From Scytonema sp. RU_4_4 (lineage in GTDB: Bacteria; Cyanobacteriota; Cyanobacteriia; Cyanobacteriales; Nostocaceae), in contig JAAUSC010000044.1 in assembly GCA_012031965.1 (NCBI GenBank), positions 1 through 40,169 of the forward strand: a stretch of DNA of 40,169 nt, given 5' to 3'. Numbering within the stretch: the stretch's first letter is position 1; each line of letters opens with the position of its first letter. Of this stretch, positions 8,742 through 17,092 are shown piece by piece. Position numbers and translations under genes: made by a program. Below the pieces are notes generated by a model that was given only the letters and a program-made list of their open reading frames with translations, made no database searches and had not been told where the DNA came from.

Positions 8742-8785
8742 CAAATTGACCACAGTTAACACCTTAGGGGAAGAGGTTTTTCAAC

Positions 8786-9997
8786 CTATGTTGTCAAAGA
8801 TATTTTCTTCAATGCAGCACTCGCGTGTAATCTCACTTGAGCATCTTTATCTGCCAACATCTGGGTTAATGTATGTATTGCCTGCTTTTTCCCTAACTGT
8901 CCTAAAGATAGGGCGATCGCACTTTTGATACTGGCAATTTCAACTCCTGGATGGTTTTGTTGCAACATCTCTAGTAAGATTTCTGCTGCTTTGTCGGTTA
9001 ACGTTGTATCACTAACTCGCCCTAAAACGGTAACAATTTCCTGCCATACTGTGGGCAACTGCAGTTGATGAAGTGCTTGTTGCAGATACTCCAAACCTGA
9101 TAATGTCCTTACCCAAGTTAAAGCGCGGATAGCTTCCAGTTGCAACAGAATTGGTACATTAGGCGACATCAAAAACTGAAATAATTGTTGTGCTGCAGCT
9201 TCACCACTGATTCTAGAAAGTGCGACGACTGTGGCACGACAAACATCTTGATTAATGTCATAAAGCCTCGGTTGTAGTTTTGCCACTAAATCTAGTGTTT
9301 CACGTAAGTCAGGGCGAAAACCCAAACCAACGACTGCTTCTCGCCTCACTGGGGCTGCGACATCATTCAAAGCATTGAGGAGCACTGGTGGTACATGGTT
9401 ATCCTGAAAGCTGCTCAGTGCTTCAATTGCTACAGCACGCACAGCAATTTGTGAATCTTGCACTACGCTCAACAAAGGTGCGATAGTTTCTTTTTGCCGA
9501 ATGTAAGAAAGCATTCGAGTTGCTAACAGGCGTGTCTGTTCCTGAGCTAAAAGTTCTGTTAGGGAAGCAATAGCAACAGAACCCATTTGCCCCAACGCAG
9601 TGGCTGCTATCTCCTTAAGTTCATCACTTTCATCGGTTTTTAGCAATTCCATCAGAGGTGCAATGGTATTTGGATTTTTTAAATCCCCTAAAATGCGTGC
9701 TGCGTAAGTGCGTAACTCTTCCTCTGCATCTTCATCTTTTAATATATCTATCAATGGGTGGATAGCAATAGTTCCTAAACTAGTTACTACTTTGGCAATT
9801 TCCCAGCGTTGCTGAAAATCTCCAGTTTCTAGAACTGAAAGTGCTAATTCTAGGAGATACTCTTGATTTTTCAAGCTCTCTGGATGTTCTGAGTCCTCTT
9901 GTTGAGTTAACTGTTGCAAGCATTGAATCAGTGATGACCAGTCAGACGCGTTGTATGACGCTTGCGCTTGTACCAGAAGCTGATTGATGTTACTCAC
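8786..9997 (-). CDS. HEAT-repeat protein (PBS-lyase-like repeats)
   Basis: About 403 aa, built from repeated helical pairs of the HEAT/PBS-lyase type. Examples are LRTYAARILGDLKNPNTIAPL, LKEIAATALGQMGSVAIASL, VRREAVVGLGFRP and VRLHASAALKKISL, running almost the whole length. Such proteins act as scaffolds; in cyanobacteria the class also includes phycobilin lyases and IaiH-like proteins. Nothing here identifies a bilin-binding partner. I chose the GTG at 9997 (reading MSNINQLLVQAQASYNASDW) because the family-like helical start begins there. An earlier in-frame GTG at 10045 would add 16 poorly structured residues. The gene is divergent from nirA with a 445-bp shared upstream region, but no functional link to nitrate assimilation is evident. 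Confidence 0.85.
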   Translation of the reverse strand: MSNINQLLVQAQASYNASDWSSLIQCLQQLTQQEDSEHPESLKNQEYLLELALSVLETGDFQQRWEIAKVVTSLGTIAIHPLIDILKDEDAEEELRTYAARILGDLKNPNTIAPLMELLKTDESDELKEIAATALGQMGSVAIASLTELLAQEQTRLLATRMLSYIRQKETIAPLLSVVQDSQIAVRAVAIEALSSFQDNHVPPVLLNALNDVAAPVRREAVVGLGFRPDLRETLDLVAKLQPRLYDINQDVCRATVVALSRISGEAAAQQLFQFLMSPNVPILLQLEAIRALTWVRTLSGLEYLQQALHQLQLPTVWQEIVTVLGRVSDTTLTDKAAEILLEMLQQNHPGVEIASIKSAIALSLGQLGKKQAIHTLTQMLADKDAQVRLHASAALKKISLTT

Positions 9998-10145
9998 AAT
10001 CTGCAAATTCCCAAATAGGAATACCACATTGATTTTACTCGGCACTCGAGATCAAGGGCTGCTCAAGGAAGTGATGCAGGAGCGAAATTAACTGGCTCGA
10101 ATGCGTCAGCCACAAGTAATGCCGTTGTGTGCTTATTTTTATGCA

Positions 10146-10172
10146 AAAAATGTATCATTTTGATGCATTTTT
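10146..10172. promoter_or_regulatory. Imperfect palindrome upstream of the NtcA site
   Basis: AAAAATGTATCA (10146-10157) and TGATGCATTTTT (10161-10172) form an inverted repeat with 11 of 12 positions matching and a TTT centre. It lies about 20 bases upstream of the NtcA site. The position suits a second activator; nirA promoters in several cyanobacteria are also bound by the LysR-type regulator NtcB. The assignment to NtcB is inference. Confidence 0.45.
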
Positions 10173-10192
10173 CTCAATTTCTCTAAAATTTC

Positions 10193-10234
10193 GTAACGAA
10201 ATATACGATATTAATCGCTTTGCAACATTAAGGT
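10193..10234 (+). promoter_or_regulatory. NtcA-activated nirA promoter
   Basis: GTA (10193-10195), eight bases, TAC (10204-10206), then exactly 22 bases to the -10 box TAAGGT (10229-10234). This is a perfect match to the canonical NtcA-dependent promoter GTA-N8-TAC-N22-TA-N3-T. NtcA is the Crp-family global nitrogen regulator of cyanobacteria that senses 2-oxoglutarate. Transcription should begin near 10241, giving a leader of about 200 bases before the nirA ATG. Confidence 0.9.
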
Positions 10235-10336
10235 AAGGATGAACAATCACACAATTTGCATCCAAACAGTGCATAGACAGATTGTTTGTAACAAGTATGT
10301 AAACACCAAAAAATACACTTTTAGTTCCACTATAGA

Positions 10337-10393
10337 CCTCATAAACCTATAAAAACGGGATGTTATGAGGTAAAAAGTTGCTGTTGAGCAACT
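10337..10393 (+). promoter_or_regulatory. Two hairpins in the nirA 5' leader
   Basis: CCTCATAA (10337-10344) pairs perfectly with TTATGAGG (10363-10370). Directly after it AGTTGCT (10376-10382) pairs with AGCAACT (10387-10393) around a four-base loop. Both lie in the predicted roughly 200-base nirA leader, ending 49 bases before the ATG. Neither matches a riboswitch I know. A role in mRNA stability or attenuation is possible but unproven. Confidence 0.45.
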
Positions 10394-10442
10394 AGCTCCA
10401 GAAGTTTTCTGTGATTAGCAATTTGGAATCGAGTTGAACTTC

Positions 10443-12065
10443 ATGACAGACCTAGCAACTACCACTACAACTAGTTTAAACAAGTTTGAGAAATTCAAGG
10501 CAGAAAAAGATGGTCTTGCCGTTAAGGAAGAAATAGAAAAATTTGCCTCTCTTGGCTGGGAAGCGATGGACGAAACAGACCGCGACCATCGGCTCAAGTG
10601 GGTGGGTGTATTCTTTCGCCCAGTCACTCCAGGCAAGTTTATGATGCGGATGCGGATACCTAATGGTATTCTGAGTTGCGAGCAAATGCGCGTGCTAGCT
10701 GAAGTGGTTCAGCGTTACGGTGATGAAGGCAGTGCTGACATTACTACCAGACAAAATATTCAACTGCGAGGTATCCGGATTGAAGATCTACCAGAAATCT
10801 TTGATAAATTTCATGCAGTTAACTTAACCACTGTGCAGTCAGGGATGGATAACGTCCGCAATATTACAGGTGATCCAGTCGCTGGGTTAGATGCGGATGA
10901 GTTGTTTGACACGCGGGAGTTAGTACAACAAATTCAAGACATGGTTACCAACAATGGCGTTGGCAACCCTGAGTTTACCAATCTCCCACGGAAATTTAAT
11001 ATTGCGATTACTGGTGGACGCGATAATTCAGTTCACGCCGAAATTAACGATTTAGCTTTCGTTCCCGCTTTTAAGGAAGCAGAGGGAGCAAGGGGAGATC
11101 TGATCTCTGAGCAGGGAGCGGGGGAAGAAATGACTCCCTCATCTTCCCAAAAAGTCTTTGGCTTTAATGTCCTGGTTGGTGGATTCTTTTCTGCTAAGCG
11201 TTGTGAGGCGGCTGTTCCCCTGAATGTTTGGGTTCCTCCAGAGGATGTCGTCGCTTTGTGTAGAGCTGTTTTGGAAGTTTTTCGTGACAACGGTTTACGC
11301 GCAAATCGGCAAAAAGCCCGCCTGATGTGGTTAATGGATGAATGGGGAATAGAAAAGTTCCGCGCAGAAGTTGAAAAGCAGTTTGGTCGATCATTCATCA
11401 GCGCAGCAGTACGGGATGAAATTGACTGGGAAAAACGCGACCACGTTGGGGTATATAAACAAAAACAACCAGAACTAAACTATGTAGGGTTGCACGTTCC
11501 CGTCGGTCGATTGTATGCCGAGGATATGTTTGAAATTGCACGTCTGGCAGAAGTTTACGGTAGCGGTGAAATCCGTCTCACTGTTGAACAAAATTTCATT
11601 ATCCCCAATATTGCTGATTCACTTCTGGAAACTTTTTTAACAGAACCTGTACTTGACAAGTTTGCCATTAACCCTACTTTGCTAATGCGATCGCTCGTTT
11701 CTTGTACGGGCGCACAATTTTGCAACTTTGCCCTCATTGAAACGAAAAACCGCGCTTTAGCAACCATAAAAGCGTTGGAAGCAGAGTTAGAACTCACTCA
11801 TCCTGTGCGAATTCATTGGACAGGATGCCCTAATTCTTGCGGACAGCCACAAGTCGCAGACATCGGCTTGATGGGAACTAAAACTCGTAAAAATGGTAAA
11901 GCCGTGGAAGGTGTTGACATTTACATGGGCGGCAAAGTTGGTAAGGAGGCGCAACTGGGAACCTGTGTCACCAAAGGTATCCCTTGTGAAGACTTGCTAC
12001 CAGTCTTGCGAGAACTACTCGTTGAACATTTCGGCGCACGCTTACGAGAACCAGCCGCAGTTTAA
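10443..12065 (+). CDS. nirA: Ferredoxin-nitrite reductase
   Basis: A 540-aa cytosolic enzyme that reduces nitrite to ammonium with six electrons from ferredoxin, using siroheme and a 4Fe-4S cluster. Two nitrite/sulfite reductase repeats are visible. The first has TTRQNIQLRGIRIEDLPEI. The second ends with the cluster ligands in SCTGAQFCNFA and HWTGCPNSCGQ (Cys-x5-Cys and Cys-x3-Cys). I use the ATG at 10443 (MTDLATTTTT); an earlier TTG at 10434 is unlikely. Between AFKEA and KVFGFNVLVGG (nt about 11079-11147) is a 20-25-residue Gly/Glu/Ser-rich insert that the fold does not need. It is the first gene of the cluster, driven by the NtcA promoter, and followed by nrtP and narB. Confidence 0.97.
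   Translation: MTDLATTTTTSLNKFEKFKAEKDGLAVKEEIEKFASLGWEAMDETDRDHRLKWVGVFFRPVTPGKFMMRMRIPNGILSCEQMRVLAEVVQRYGDEGSADITTRQNIQLRGIRIEDLPEIFDKFHAVNLTTVQSGMDNVRNITGDPVAGLDADELFDTRELVQQIQDMVTNNGVGNPEFTNLPRKFNIAITGGRDNSVHAEINDLAFVPAFKEAEGARGDLISEQGAGEEMTPSSSQKVFGFNVLVGGFFSAKRCEAAVPLNVWVPPEDVVALCRAVLEVFRDNGLRANRQKARLMWLMDEWGIEKFRAEVEKQFGRSFISAAVRDEIDWEKRDHVGVYKQKQPELNYVGLHVPVGRLYAEDMFEIARLAEVYGSGEIRLTVEQNFIIPNIADSLLETFLTEPVLDKFAINPTLLMRSLVSCTGAQFCNFALIETKNRALATIKALEAELELTHPVRIHWTGCPNSCGQPQVADIGLMGTKTRKNGKAVEGVDIYMGGKVGKEAQLGTCVTKGIPCEDLLPVLRELLVEHFGARLREPAAV
11079..11147 (+). repeat. Low-complexity in-frame insert inside nirA
   Basis: Purine-rich stretch with repeated GGGAGC/GGGGGA units (for example GCAGAGGGAGCAAGGGGAG). 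It encodes an acidic, Gly-rich linker between two conserved nirA segments. It looks like an interspersed minisatellite that has entered the gene at a tolerant loop without breaking the frame. Confidence 0.55.
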
Positions 12066-12109
12066 AGCGAGGCGTCCAATTTGCACATTTATTCCTTATG
12101 GTCGTTATT

Positions 12110-12154
12110 TGTCCTTAGTCACTCAGTGTTATAAATGACTAGGAAATAAGGACA
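12110..12154 (+). other. Hairpin between nirA and nrtP
   Basis: TGTCCTTAGTCA (12110-12121) pairs with TGACTA (12136-12141) and TAAGGACA (12147-12154), with a bulge on the 3' side. It lies 45 bases after the nirA stop and has no T-run. It could therefore stabilise the nirA message or cause partial termination rather than ending transcription. The region 12066-12263 shows no gene. Confidence 0.4.
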
Positions 12155-12263
12155 GCCTTCACGAAAAATTTACTCACTTAAATTTTTTTCAGCTTAGGGC
12201 AATTGTAATGTTGCTCCTGGGTTTCTCCATGCAATTTTTTTGTTTTCTATCCAGTAAAACCCA

Positions 12264-13775
12264 ATGCTCAAAGGATTGTTTTCATTTAACGGTCGCTATC
12301 GCATCCTACACCAGACTTGGTTTGCCTTCTTTCTCACCTTTGTTTGTTGGTTTAATTTTGCACCTTTTGCAACAACTATCGGTAAGCAGTTACATCTAGC
12401 ACCAGAGCAAATTAAAACTTTGGGTATCTGCAACCTTGCCCTGACAATCCCCGCACGAATTATCATTGGTATGCTTCTAGACCGCTTTGGTCCTAGAATT
12501 ACCTACTCAATGCTGCTGATTTTTGCTGCTGTTCCTTGTTTTGCAACAGCGCTATCGCAGAATTTTAACCATCTTGTTATCAGTCGCTTGTTGATGGGAA
12601 TTGTTGGCGCTGGGTTTGTCGTGGGTATTCGGATGGTGGCGGAATGGTTTCCACCAAAAGAGATTGGAATTGCTCAAGGGATTTATGGCGGTTGGGGTAA
12701 CTTTGGTGCTTTTGGGGCAGAGTTTGCTCTACCTACAATTGCGGTTATTGCGAGCTTTCTGACTGGTAGCGCTTCTAACTGGCGGTTTGCGATCGCCCTA
12801 ACTGGTATCATCGCCGCTATCTATGGCGTTATTTATTACAACAGCGTCAAAGACACGCCTCCCGGCAAAGTTTATCAAAGACCTAAGAAAAATGGTGCTC
12901 TAGAAGTAACCAGTGTTAAAAGCTTTTGGGCAATGATTCTTTCAAATTTCGGTTTGATTTTTGCCTTGGGTTTATTGGCTTGGCGTCTGGAACAAAAGAA
13001 CATTCACTTTTTGAATCTGAGCCAAATGTATTTGGTTTGGGTAATCTTGGCAGGATTATTTGCTTACCAAACCTATAAAGCTTGGCAAGTTAACAAAGAA
13101 CTTCTCACTGGCAAAAAAACTTACGCTCCTTCCGAACGCTATCAATTTGGTCAAGTCGCTTTACTCGAATTCACTTATGTGACAAACTTTGGTTCTGAAC
13201 TTGCGGCTGTTTCCATGCTACCTGCATTTTTTGAAAAAACTTTTGGTTTAGAGCATGTGATCGCTGGAATGATTGCAGCCACTTATCCTTTCTTAAATTT
13301 AGTTTCTCGTCCCAGTGGAGGTTTAATTTCTGATAAGTTTGGTTCCCGTAAATGGACGATGACAATTATCACTGCTGGCATTGGTGTTGGCTATTTAATG
13401 GCACATTTTATTAACAGCAGTTGGGCACTTCCAGTTGCAATTGCTGTTACTATGTTTGGCGCTTACTTCGCTCAAGCTGGTTGCGGTGCAACCTATGGTA
13501 TTGTACCTCTTATCAAGAAGGAAGCTACAGGGCAAATTGCAGGAAATGTGGGAGCTTACGGTAACTTTGGAGGCGTGGTTTATCTCACAATTTTTAGCTT
13601 AACCGATGCACCAACGCTTTTTACCACAATGGGTTTAGCTGCTCTGGTCTGCGCTTTCATGTGTGCTTTCTTCCTGAAAGAACCAAAGGGTTCTTTTGCT
13701 GCTGCTTATGAAGGTGAAGTACAAAAAACAGAAGCTGCAGTGAATCACAATTCTGGTGTTATAGCGGAGAAATAA
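12264..13775 (+). CDS. nrtP: Nitrate/nitrite MFS permease
   Basis: A 503-aa twelve-helix major facilitator of the nitrate/nitrite porter (NNP) family, which brings nitrate and nitrite across the plasma membrane. The family signatures are clear: GIYGGWGNFGAFGAEF after helix 4 and AGNVGAYGNFGGVVYL after helix 10, plus the MFS loop GMLLDRFGPR. A long central loop and a hydrophilic C-terminus are normal for NrtP. It replaces the ABC-type NrtABCD system found in other cyanobacteria. It lies 198 bp downstream of nirA on the same strand and shares the nitrogen-regulated promoter; no second NtcA box was found in the gap. A strong hairpin follows the stop. Confidence 0.95.
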   Translation: MLKGLFSFNGRYRILHQTWFAFFLTFVCWFNFAPFATTIGKQLHLAPEQIKTLGICNLALTIPARIIIGMLLDRFGPRITYSMLLIFAAVPCFATALSQNFNHLVISRLLMGIVGAGFVVGIRMVAEWFPPKEIGIAQGIYGGWGNFGAFGAEFALPTIAVIASFLTGSASNWRFAIALTGIIAAIYGVIYYNSVKDTPPGKVYQRPKKNGALEVTSVKSFWAMILSNFGLIFALGLLAWRLEQKNIHFLNLSQMYLVWVILAGLFAYQTYKAWQVNKELLTGKKTYAPSERYQFGQVALLEFTYVTNFGSELAAVSMLPAFFEKTFGLEHVIAGMIAATYPFLNLVSRPSGGLISDKFGSRKWTMTIITAGIGVGYLMAHFINSSWALPVAIAVTMFGAYFAQAGCGATYGIVPLIKKEATGQIAGNVGAYGNFGGVVYLTIFSLTDAPTLFTTMGLAALVCAFMCAFFLKEPKGSFAAAYEGEVQKTEAAVNHNSGVIAEK

Positions 13776-13834
13776 GATGCAATAATTGATATCTTAGAAA
13801 AATCTGGCATAAGAGTATTTAGAACCGCAGATGG

Positions 13835-13883
13835 ACGCAGATAAAACGCAGATAATTTATCTGTGTTTATCTGTGTTTTTTTT
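13835..13883 (+). terminator. Strong terminator-like hairpin after nrtP
   Basis: The left arm 13835-13855 (two ACGCAGATAA-type units) pairs with 13857-13876 (two ATCTGTGT-type units), with one bulged A and two wobble pairs. An eight-T run follows (13876-13883). The position is 60 bases after the nrtP stop. The CGCAGATAAACGCAGAT unit also recurs as an interspersed repeat in cyanobacterial genomes, so this may be a repeat serving as a terminator. Confidence 0.7.
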
Positions 13884-14226
13884 AAGAGTGATGTTTTTAT
13901 TCCTTTAATAATTGACATGATTTGCATAAGAAAACTCTATCAATAAAATCAGTATAAAATTAGAATATGTATCAACACGAACATTTTTTATGTTTTAATT
14001 CATTATTTAATTGAGTAGAAATACTTTTGTTCAAAAGTAACTAAAAACATGAATCAAATTCAGCAAATCTTAGTTACTAGGTTCTCTGATTTTATCAATC
14101 AATAATTTGGAGAATTTTGTCAGTGCTGTCAACTGAATAGAAGAAGTGTGAAAACACAGCAAAATGCTGCAATTTCTCTTTGACAAACTAAACATTTAGA
14201 TAATTTATTAACATGGTGCAATTACC
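13884..14226. other. AT-rich region before narB
   Basis: About 340 AT-rich bases with no gene. I looked for GTA-N8-TAC and found none. Small inverted repeats such as TGTG-AAAA-CACA near 14147 and ATGGT...ACCAT around the narB start codon are present but unremarkable. narB may be transcribed from a non-canonical promoter here or by readthrough from nrtP. Confidence 0.5.
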
Positions 14227-16368
14227 ATGACTGAATGTACCAAAACTCTGTGTCCATACTGTGGTGTTGGCTGTGGACTGGAAGTTTCTCCGCCAGCACA
14301 ATTAGGCAAAGCGACTCATCGAGATAGCCACGGAAATCCGATTTGGCGGGTGCGAGGCGACAAAGCGCACCCTTCTAGTCAGGGTATGATTTGTGTTAAA
14401 GGTGCCACAATCGCGGAGTCTTTAGACAAAAACAGACTGCACTACCCAATGGTGCGAGACTCTTTGGATCAGGAGTTTCGACGCGTCAGTTGGGATGAAG
14501 TTTTTGATATTATCACCAAGCGCATTCAAACCGTACGCTTCACTCAAGGACCAGAAGCAATATGTATGTATGGTTCCGGTCAGTTTCAAACTGAAGACTA
14601 CTACATGGCTCAGAAGCTCTTAAAGGGGTATCTGGGTACTAATAATTTTGATGCCAATTCACGTTTATGTATGTCCAGTGCTGTGGCTGGTTACATTCAA
14701 AGCTTTGGCTCGGATGGTCCCCCGTGCTGTTATGAAGATTTGGAGTTAACTGACTGTGCGTTTTTAATTGGGACAAATACGGCTGAATGTCACCCAATTA
14801 TTTTCAACAGATTGAAAAAATACCACAAAAAAAACCGCAAAGTCAAAATGATTGTGGTTGATCCCCGCCGCACACCAACCGCAGAAGCGGCTGACTTACA
14901 TCTAGCTATTCGTCCTGGTACAGATATCGACTTATTGAACGGTATCGCTCACTTGTTGATGCGCTGGAACTATATAGATACCGGGTTTCTCGACGACTGT
15001 ACCAGTAACTTTCCCGCATATGCTGAGGTGATTCGCCACTATTCTCCAGATGTGGTGGCTCGTCAATGTGGAATTAGTATTGAAGATTTACAAACAGCAG
15101 CACGCTACTGGGGTCAATCCAATCGGGTGTTGTCCCTGTGGTCGATGGGTGTGAATCAATCCTCAGAAGGTACGGCGAAAGTGAGAACTATCATTAACCT
15201 GCACCTGATGACTGGACAAATTGGCAAGCCAGGAGCAGGACCATTCTCGCTCACGGGTCAGCCGAACGCAATGGGAGGACGGGAAGCAGGAGGTTTATCG
15301 CACCTATTACCCGGTTATCGCGTAGTTAAAAACCCTCAGCACCGAGCAGAGGTTGAGGAGTTTTGGGGGCTGAAGCCAGGACAGATTTCTCCCAATCCTG
15401 GTATGACGGCGTGGGACATGATTACTGGGCTGGAAAATGGTACTGTGGGGTTATTGTGGGTTGCTGCTACCAATCCTGCTGTGAGTATGCCGGATTTGGA
15501 GCGAACTAAGAAGGCATTGTTGCGATCGCCTTTTACTATCTGTCAAGACGCTTACTACCCAACAGAAACCGCTGCTTACGCTCACGTCCTGCTCCCAGCT
15601 GCACAGTGGAGTGAGAAAACCGGCGTGATGACCAATTCCGAACGAATGGTTACTCTATGTCCAGCATTCCGCAAACCCCCTGGTGAAGCGAAAGCAGATT
15701 GGGAAATTTTTGCAGAAGTTGGTCGCAGATTGGGTTACCGCAAGGAGTTCACCTTTGCTAATTCTGCTGAAGTTTACGCTGAGTTTGTTAAATTGACTGG
15801 CGATCGCCCCTGCAATATGACAGGTCTCAATCACGAAAAATTACAGGCGAATGGTCCAACACAATGGCCCCATCCGGAAGAGGACACGGGGACAAGGGGA
15901 CAAGGAGACAAGGGGACAAGGAGACAGGGGGACACGGGAAATGACCTAAAAACATTTCCCGTGTCCCCCTCCTCTTCAGCGAAGCGGCTCTACACTGATC
16001 TCCGCTTCCACACCCCTGATGGACGCGCTCGCTTTGGAGCATATCACTCACGGGGACTGGCGGAACCACCAGACCCGAATTATCCTTTTGTCCTGACAAC
16101 TGGGCGACTTTACGGACATTGGCATACCCAAACTCGCACTGGTCGGATTGAAAAAATTCGCCAAATGCATCCCGAACCGTTTCTTGAGATTCATCCCCGT
16201 GATGCTGCACAGCTAGGCATTACAGATAACCAATGGGTGGAAGTGCGATCGCGTCGGGGAAAAGCCAAGTTCCCGGCAAAAGTCACAAGGCGATCGCCCC
16301 TGGTACAGTGTTTGTCCCCATGCATTGGGGTGTACTTTGGGCAGATAATGCTGAAGCTAACGCCCTGA
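14227..16368 (+). CDS. narB: Ferredoxin-nitrate reductase, frameshifted near the 3' end
   Basis: Assimilatory nitrate reductase that reduces nitrate to nitrite in the cytosol with ferredoxin, using Mo-bisMGD and one 4Fe-4S cluster. Cluster ligands are Cys9, Cys12, Cys16 and Cys56 (CPYCGVGC and GMICVKG). Molybdopterin-binding segments follow, including [24 protein letters not shown] and [12 protein letters not shown]. The open frame is 713 aa but loses similarity after KFPAKVT. The adjacent frame then continues with [15 protein letters not shown], the normal NarB C-terminus, to a stop at 16490. One missing A at about 16287-16289 explains this. Residues about 545-590 are a low-complexity Gly/Asp/Thr-rich insert encoded by GGGGACAAG-type repeats. 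If the frameshift is real, the enzyme lacks the last part of its molybdopterin-binding C-terminal domain. Confidence 0.93.
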   Translation: MTECTKTLCPYCGVGCGLEVSPPAQLGKATHRDSHGNPIWRVRGDKAHPSSQGMICVKGATIAESLDKNRLHYPMVRDSLDQEFRRVSWDEVFDIITKRIQTVRFTQGPEAICMYGSGQFQTEDYYMAQKLLKGYLGTNNFDANSRLCMSSAVAGYIQSFGSDGPPCCYEDLELTDCAFLIGTNTAECHPIIFNRLKKYHKKNRKVKMIVVDPRRTPTAEAADLHLAIRPGTDIDLLNGIAHLLMRWNYIDTGFLDDCTSNFPAYAEVIRHYSPDVVARQCGISIEDLQTAARYWGQSNRVLSLWSMGVNQSSEGTAKVRTIINLHLMTGQIGKPGAGPFSLTGQPNAMGGREAGGLSHLLPGYRVVKNPQHRAEVEEFWGLKPGQISPNPGMTAWDMITGLENGTVGLLWVAATNPAVSMPDLERTKKALLRSPFTICQDAYYPTETAAYAHVLLPAAQWSEKTGVMTNSERMVTLCPAFRKPPGEAKADWEIFAEVGRRLGYRKEFTFANSAEVYAEFVKLTGDRPCNMTGLNHEKLQANGPTQWPHPEEDTGTRGQGDKGTRRQGDTGNDLKTFPVSPSSSAKRLYTDLRFHTPDGRARFGAYHSRGLAEPPDPNYPFVLTTGRLYGHWHTQTRTGRIEKIRQMHPEPFLEIHPRDAAQLGITDNQWVEVRSRRGKAKFPAKVTRRSPLVQCLSPCIGVYFGQIMLKLTP
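15884..15970 (+). repeat. Minisatellite and perfect hairpin inside narB
   Basis: Purine-rich units of the GGGGACAAGGAGACAA kind run from 15884 to about 15930. They lead into a perfect inverted repeat with an 18-bp stem, 15926-15943 and 15953-15970, around a nine-base loop. The element stays in frame and encodes a flexible insert absent from the catalytic core of the family. It resembles palindromic interspersed repeats inserting into genes. Confidence 0.8.
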
Positions 16369-16490
16369 CTCATCCAGAGTCTTGTCCTGACTCACTGCAA
16401 CCAGAATTAAAAGCCTGTGCGGTTCAGATTATGCCAGTTACCCTTGAGTTCACTGTTCATAATTACCAACTTTTACATTCTGAGTGTTAA
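16287..16490 (+). pseudogene. narB: Out-of-frame C-terminal remainder of narB
   Basis: In the frame one base from narB, this stretch encodes [15 protein letters not shown], then a segment ending QIMPVTLEFTVHN and a stop at 16490. This is the conserved C-terminal molybdopterin-dinucleotide-binding end of NarB, rich in the expected His/Trp residues. It is directly continuous with the narB frame if one A is added to ACAAGG at 16285-16290. Either narB is a recent frameshift mutant or the assembly lost a base. Confidence 0.85.
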
Positions 16491-16516
16491 TCTGCTAAGC
16501 CTCCAGACAGGATAAA

Positions 16517-16559
16517 GTATGAAGTAAATAGTGTGTATCCCAATTTTTTTACTTCATAC
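16517..16559 (+). terminator. 12-bp perfect inverted repeat after narB
   Basis: GTATGAAGTAAA (16517-16528) pairs perfectly with TTTACTTCATAC (16548-16559), 27 bases after the end of the narB C-terminal frame. The loop is 19 bases, ends in a T-run and has a low-GC stem. It is therefore a plausible but weak terminator between narB and the PsiE-like gene. Confidence 0.45.
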
Positions 16560-16589
16560 CTTATACTGGCTTCAAAATAGACACAACAG

Positions 16590-17033
16590 ATGAAGAAACT
16601 ACTCAGGCGAGTTCAGGAAAGCCTTAAAGATGAAAACTTCATGTACCTCATTGAGAATATAGAGGTCATAGTTTCCAAAGTTTTATCTTTGTTGATGGTA
16701 CTGGTCATTGTGGTAACAATTACGGATTTAGGAGTTTTTCTCTTTCAAGAATTATTTTACGCCCCTTATGCAAAGTTCAATAAAACTTTGTATCAAATTT
16801 TTGGTTTATTTTTGAATATTTTAATTGCTTTAGAAATATTAGAAAATATCACAGCCTATTTACGAAAACATGTTTTTCAGGTTGAATTAGTTGTTGTTAC
16901 TTCTTTAATTGCAGTTGCTAGAAAAATCATTATTCTTGACTTAGAAAAAGTAACAGGTATCGATATTATTGGTTTAGGAGTTGCTATTCTCGCCTTATCA
17001 ATAAGTTATTGGATTATTCGCAGTTGTAAATAA
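16590..17033 (+). CDS. PsiE-family membrane protein
   Basis: A 147-aa membrane protein with four hydrophobic helices (about 28-50, 70-90, 100-118 and 125-143). The segment ALEILENITAYLRKHV, followed by VELVVVTSLIAVARKIIILD, is the landmark of the phosphate-starvation-inducible PsiE family. The biochemical role of the family is not known. The ATG at 16590 follows a short hairpin after narB, and the gene is in the same direction as the nitrate genes. It lies between narB and the nitrate-reductase-associated gene, but a direct role in nitrate use is only suggested by position. Three 10-bp repeats overlap its stop codon. Confidence 0.85.
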   Translation: MKKLLRRVQESLKDENFMYLIENIEVIVSKVLSLLMVLVIVVTITDLGVFLFQELFYAPYAKFNKTLYQIFGLFLNILIALEILENITAYLRKHVFQVELVVVTSLIAVARKIIILDLEKVTGIDIIGLGVAILALSISYWIIRSCK

Positions 17034-17054
17034 ATGTAAATAAATGTAAATAAA
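17025..17054. repeat. Three tandem 10-bp repeats at a stop codon
   Basis: TGTAAATAAA occurs three times head to tail and covers the stop codon of the PsiE-like gene. Each unit contains TAA triplets in more than one frame, giving redundant stops. It is probably slippage expansion. Confidence 0.8.
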
Positions 17055-17092
17055 ACATATAAAAATATACGTGAACATGGAAATGCGATCTT

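Noticed and set aside
11893-12138. Open frame overlapping the end of nirA in another frame
   Set aside because: Entirely explained by nirA coding sequence and lacks independent start signals.
13884-14226. Separate NtcA promoter for narB
   Set aside because: No GTA-N8-TAC match; the closest words (GTATCAACACGAAC, GTAACTAAAAACAT) lack the TAC half.
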